From Larix sibirica (Eukaryota > Streptophyta > Pinopsida > Pinales > Pinaceae), in assembly GCA_004151065.3 (NCBI GenBank), contig NWUY0300061478.1, positions 13,501-33,902 on the forward strand: a stretch of DNA of 20,402 nt. The letters are read 5' to 3'. Below, one piece after another: positions 19,163 to 20,402 of this stretch. The translations under genes were made by a program, and so were the position numbers. Every line of letters starts with the position of its first letter. Position 1 is the stretch's first letter. The notes under the pieces are model-generated. The model saw only the letters and a list, made by a program, of their open reading frames with translations, had not been told where the DNA came from and made no database searches.

Positions 19163-20402
19163 GAGCTGAAGCTCATCAGCTGGAACATAAGGGGAATCAG
19201 AAGTGATTCCAAAAGAAGAATGCTGAAAAAGAAAATCTTTCTGTCTTAATGCTTCAAGAAACAAAATCTATGGATCTCAAGCTCCACTCATTCATTAAAA
19301 AATTATGGAAAAAAGTAGAGATAACAACAGAAGATGCCAAAGGAGCGGCCGAGGGCATTGCAATCGCTTGGGATCCCAATGCCATAAGTATAGAAGGTTT
19401 CTTCTCTAGCCCTAATACTCTTTATGGATGGTACCACATCCATGGAACCACTCACAATGGGGTAATCACGAATGTTTATGGCCCACAATCAATGGAGCAA
19501 AAAATTCATTTTCTTAACCATCTCTCTTGGATCAATAGGAAAATTATGAACAATCATTGGATAATTGTCAGAGATTTCAATATCATCACTTATCTTAATG
19601 AGAAAAAGGAGGTATTCATAGACTGGACAATGATAGATTTTCCTTTGAAGCTCTCATTCATGATCTTTCTTTAGCAGACCTGGAGACAAGTAATGGAATC
19701 TACACCAGGAACAATAGGAGAGGATGAGATAAGCAGGTTGCCTCTGATTTAGACCATTTTCTAATCTCAAATTCCCTTATGCAGAATCATCTTAATCTCT
19801 CCAACACCATCCTACCTATCGCTGGTTCTGACCACTAGCCGATTTTCCTCCACTTACAATGGGATGATCCAAATTCCCGCAGACCTTTCAGATTCGAGAA
19901 ATTTTGGCTCACCCACCCAAATTTTAAAGATAAAATTAAATATTGGTGTCACACCTCCGACAGGGTAGAGGGAACCACCATGTATTGCTTCCAACAAAGA
20001 ATAAAATTGGTCAAAAGACAACTCAAGCTTTGGAACAAAACTGAGTTTGGAAAGATTCTGGAGGAGAAAAGAAGGTTGGAAGGAGAACTAGCCGAAATTC
20101 AATCCCAAGCTATTGACCATGGATACACTGAAGAGCTCAAGCATAAGGAAAAATATTTAAAGACTCAAATCGATGTCAGAGGCCAACAGGAGGAAATAGT
20201 ATGGCACCAAAAATACAGAATCCTTTGGCTTAAAGAAGGGGAGAAAAACACCAAATGATTCCACAATGCAATGATTCAACTCAGGCAAACGAATAGGATC
20301 ACCAGGCTGAAAACCAACACTGGATATACTTTACTCAATAGCAGGGATAATTTTAAGGACACATACTTATTTAAAAGTGTATAAACCTTGGTGAATCTTA
20401 CC
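19160..20402 (+). pseudogene. LINE ORF2: endonuclease domain and linker, 3' end beyond window
   Basis: Starts with MELKLISWNIRGIR, the standard ORF2 opening. The frame is lost around 19235-19249 and resumes as LMLQETK, holding the catalytic Glu, then IAIAWDPNAIS, NVYGPQS and IIVRDFNIIT (the GDFN site, here RDFN). A second shift in the purine run near 19605 leads to HRLDNDRFSFEALIHDLSLA, LDHFLIS and AGSDH (His retained), then a TAG at 19836. The linker includes FRFEKFWLTH, a Lys/Glu-rich coiled-coil-like stretch (20000-20200), and WLKEGEKNTK followed by TGA at 20256 and FHN. The RT domain is not reached. Nonfunctional as read. Confidence 0.88.

Larger units (their letters stand above)
17622..20402 (+). 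mobile_element. Second LINE, 5' part, truncated by the window edge
   Basis: ORF1 (DUF4283-like domain plus zinc knuckle) is followed by ORF2 with an endonuclease domain and the linker before the RT. The RT itself would lie past 20402. It differs in sequence from the minus-strand LINE (for example SWNIRG here and FNCRSLG there), so it is a separate family or lineage. It has at least seven stops in ORF1 and two frameshifts in ORF2, so it is inactive. The 5' end of the element is not defined. Confidence 0.88.

Overview
The window looks like nuclear DNA of a land plant with a large, repeat-rich genome. A seed plant is most likely and a gymnosperm is my guess. The reasons are AT-rich sequence with no intact gene, two decayed plant-type LINEs with DUF4283/CCHC ORF1 or endonuclease-RT ORF2 text, a copia-type LTR with an initiator-Met-tRNA primer site, and fragments of two plant gene families. 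Nothing here resembles a prokaryotic operon, CRISPR array, rRNA or tRNA gene. No protein-coding gene appears functional.

Layout. 1-3132: intergenic DNA with short tandem repeats. 3133-3755 (-): three exons of a lipoxygenase pseudogene, two of them carrying stops. 3833-4026: a 21-bp tandem array and a 55-bp T-rich insert flanked by perfect 11-bp direct repeats. 4027-6618: unassigned. 6619-7129 (+): one broken exon of a nodulin-like/NFD4-type major facilitator protein. 7130-9831: unassigned. About 9832-14530 (-): a decayed LINE (ORF1 tail, endonuclease, reverse transcriptase). Its RT palm is split by a 1.5-kb nested retro-insertion (10275-11793) with a poly(A) end and degenerate 13-bp target duplications. 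14799-15096 (+): probable copia-type LTR and primer-binding site. 16114-16279: foldback element. 16439-16597: imperfect tandem duplication. 17622-20402 (+): a second, different LINE, with ORF1 (DUF4283-like domain and CCHC knuckle) joined to ORF2 by a TAATG stop-start overlap. It runs off the window edge before its RT domain.

How it fits together. This is a graveyard of copy-and-paste elements and gene relics. No genes cooperate in a pathway. Most premature stops in the LINE ORF1 and the lipoxygenase can be explained by single C-to-T or G-to-A changes, as expected for methylated, silenced plant DNA. The most informative signals are the nested insertion with its footprint, the TAATG junction and the lipoxygenase relic. 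I found no clear new biological system. All family assignments come from recognising motifs by eye, not from database searches.
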